A stretch of DNA of 43,436 nt from Enterobacterales bacterium (GTDB lineage: Bacteria; Pseudomonadota; Gammaproteobacteria; Enterobacterales; Enterobacteriaceae), in assembly GCA_003864575.1 (NCBI GenBank), contig BHES01000016.1, positions 1 through 43,436 on the forward strand, written 5' to 3'. Both the position numbers and the translations under genes were made by a program. This document shows, one piece after another, positions 43,319 through 43,436 of this stretch (its first letter is position 1; each line of letters starts with the position of its first letter). The notes under the pieces are model-generated. The model was not told where the DNA came from, did no database searches, and saw nothing but the letters and a program-made list of their open reading frames with translations.

Positions 43319-43436
43319 CCTCCCCGCCCTCTGGCTTCGCCAGCCGCTACGCGGAAAGGACGGGGCTTCCTGTTAGATACGGTCAAAACATTTGAGGCTA
43401 ACGCCTCAATCGCCACTTATCCCCGCCCTGAAAGGG
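43319..43436 (-). mobile_element. End of an IS200/IS605-type element with omega-RNA-like hairpins
   Basis: Foreign sequence begins exactly where ygcS homology stops. Read on the minus strand it has a TGAGGC/GCCTCA hairpin (43393-43408). Then comes AACAGGAAGCCCCGTCC, closed by GGGCGGGG, enclosing two small hairpins (CCGCGTAGCGG and CTGGCGAAGCCAG) and ending GAGG next to ygcS. This resembles the right end and omega-RNA scaffold of tnpB-bearing IS605 elements. A second CCCCGCCC-TGAAAGGG at 43421 starts another hairpin at the window edge. No transposase or TnpB reading frame is visible, so the family call is inference. Confidence 0.55.

Overview
The window is chromosomal DNA from an Enterobacterales bacterium. 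The protein sequences are close to Escherichia coli orthologues, but the gene order and several insertions differ, which suits a Yersiniaceae-type genus such as Rahnella, Serratia or a relative. The genus is an inference and was not tested. About 95% of the window is coding, mostly as long minus-strand operons.

Layout from left to right. (1) 1-430: the N-terminal part of an IS630-family transposase running off the left edge. (2) 571-7214: aroG with its promoter and terminator; ybgS; a BvgAS/EvgAS-type two-component system; and the zinc exporter gene zitB, which starts 12 bp after the sensor kinase. (3) 7240-9149: nadA-pnuC with a NadR-type operator. (4) 9259-10132: four identical tRNA-Lys(UUU) genes, with two palindromic elements lodged in tRNA 3'-end remnants. 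(5) 10227-15900: the Tol-Pal envelope operon ybgC-tolQRAB-pal-cpoB. (6) 15990-19213: the cydABX-ybgE oxidase operon. (7) 19866-31743: the TCA block sdhCDAB-sucABCD, with gltA divergent from it. (8) 31761-35559: a five-gene operon pxpB-pxpC-pxpA-pcp-nei, joining pyroglutamyl peptidase to 5-oxoprolinase. (9) 35792-38009: a YcaD-type MFS transporter with an acidic tail, and ybgI. (10) 38147-43436: a ygcNOPQRS-type electron-transfer-flavoprotein cluster.

The genes form coherent physiological modules. Citrate synthase, succinate dehydrogenase, 2-oxoglutarate dehydrogenase and succinyl-CoA synthetase feed quinol to the respiratory chain, and cytochrome bd consumes it. Tol-Pal links the inner and outer membranes. 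NadA and PnuC serve NAD supply. Pcp releases pyroglutamate and PxpABC opens it to glutamate.

The most notable signals are accessory. The ygcN gene is broken by an 8-bp tandem repeat (three copies) plus a second +1 frameshift. The ygcS transporter has lost its N-terminus to the end of an IS200/IS605-type element with omega-RNA-like hairpins. The tRNA-Lys cluster carries a 211-bp duplication that includes a palindromic element inserted in a T-loop. The sensor kinase has two periplasmic ligand-binding domains, no visible PAS domain, and sits directly before zitB. Stretches without genes above 300 bp are 19214-19921 (cydA upstream), 26113-26444 (sdhB-sucA) and 29692-30402 (sdhC/gltA divergent control region); each is described in the feature list.
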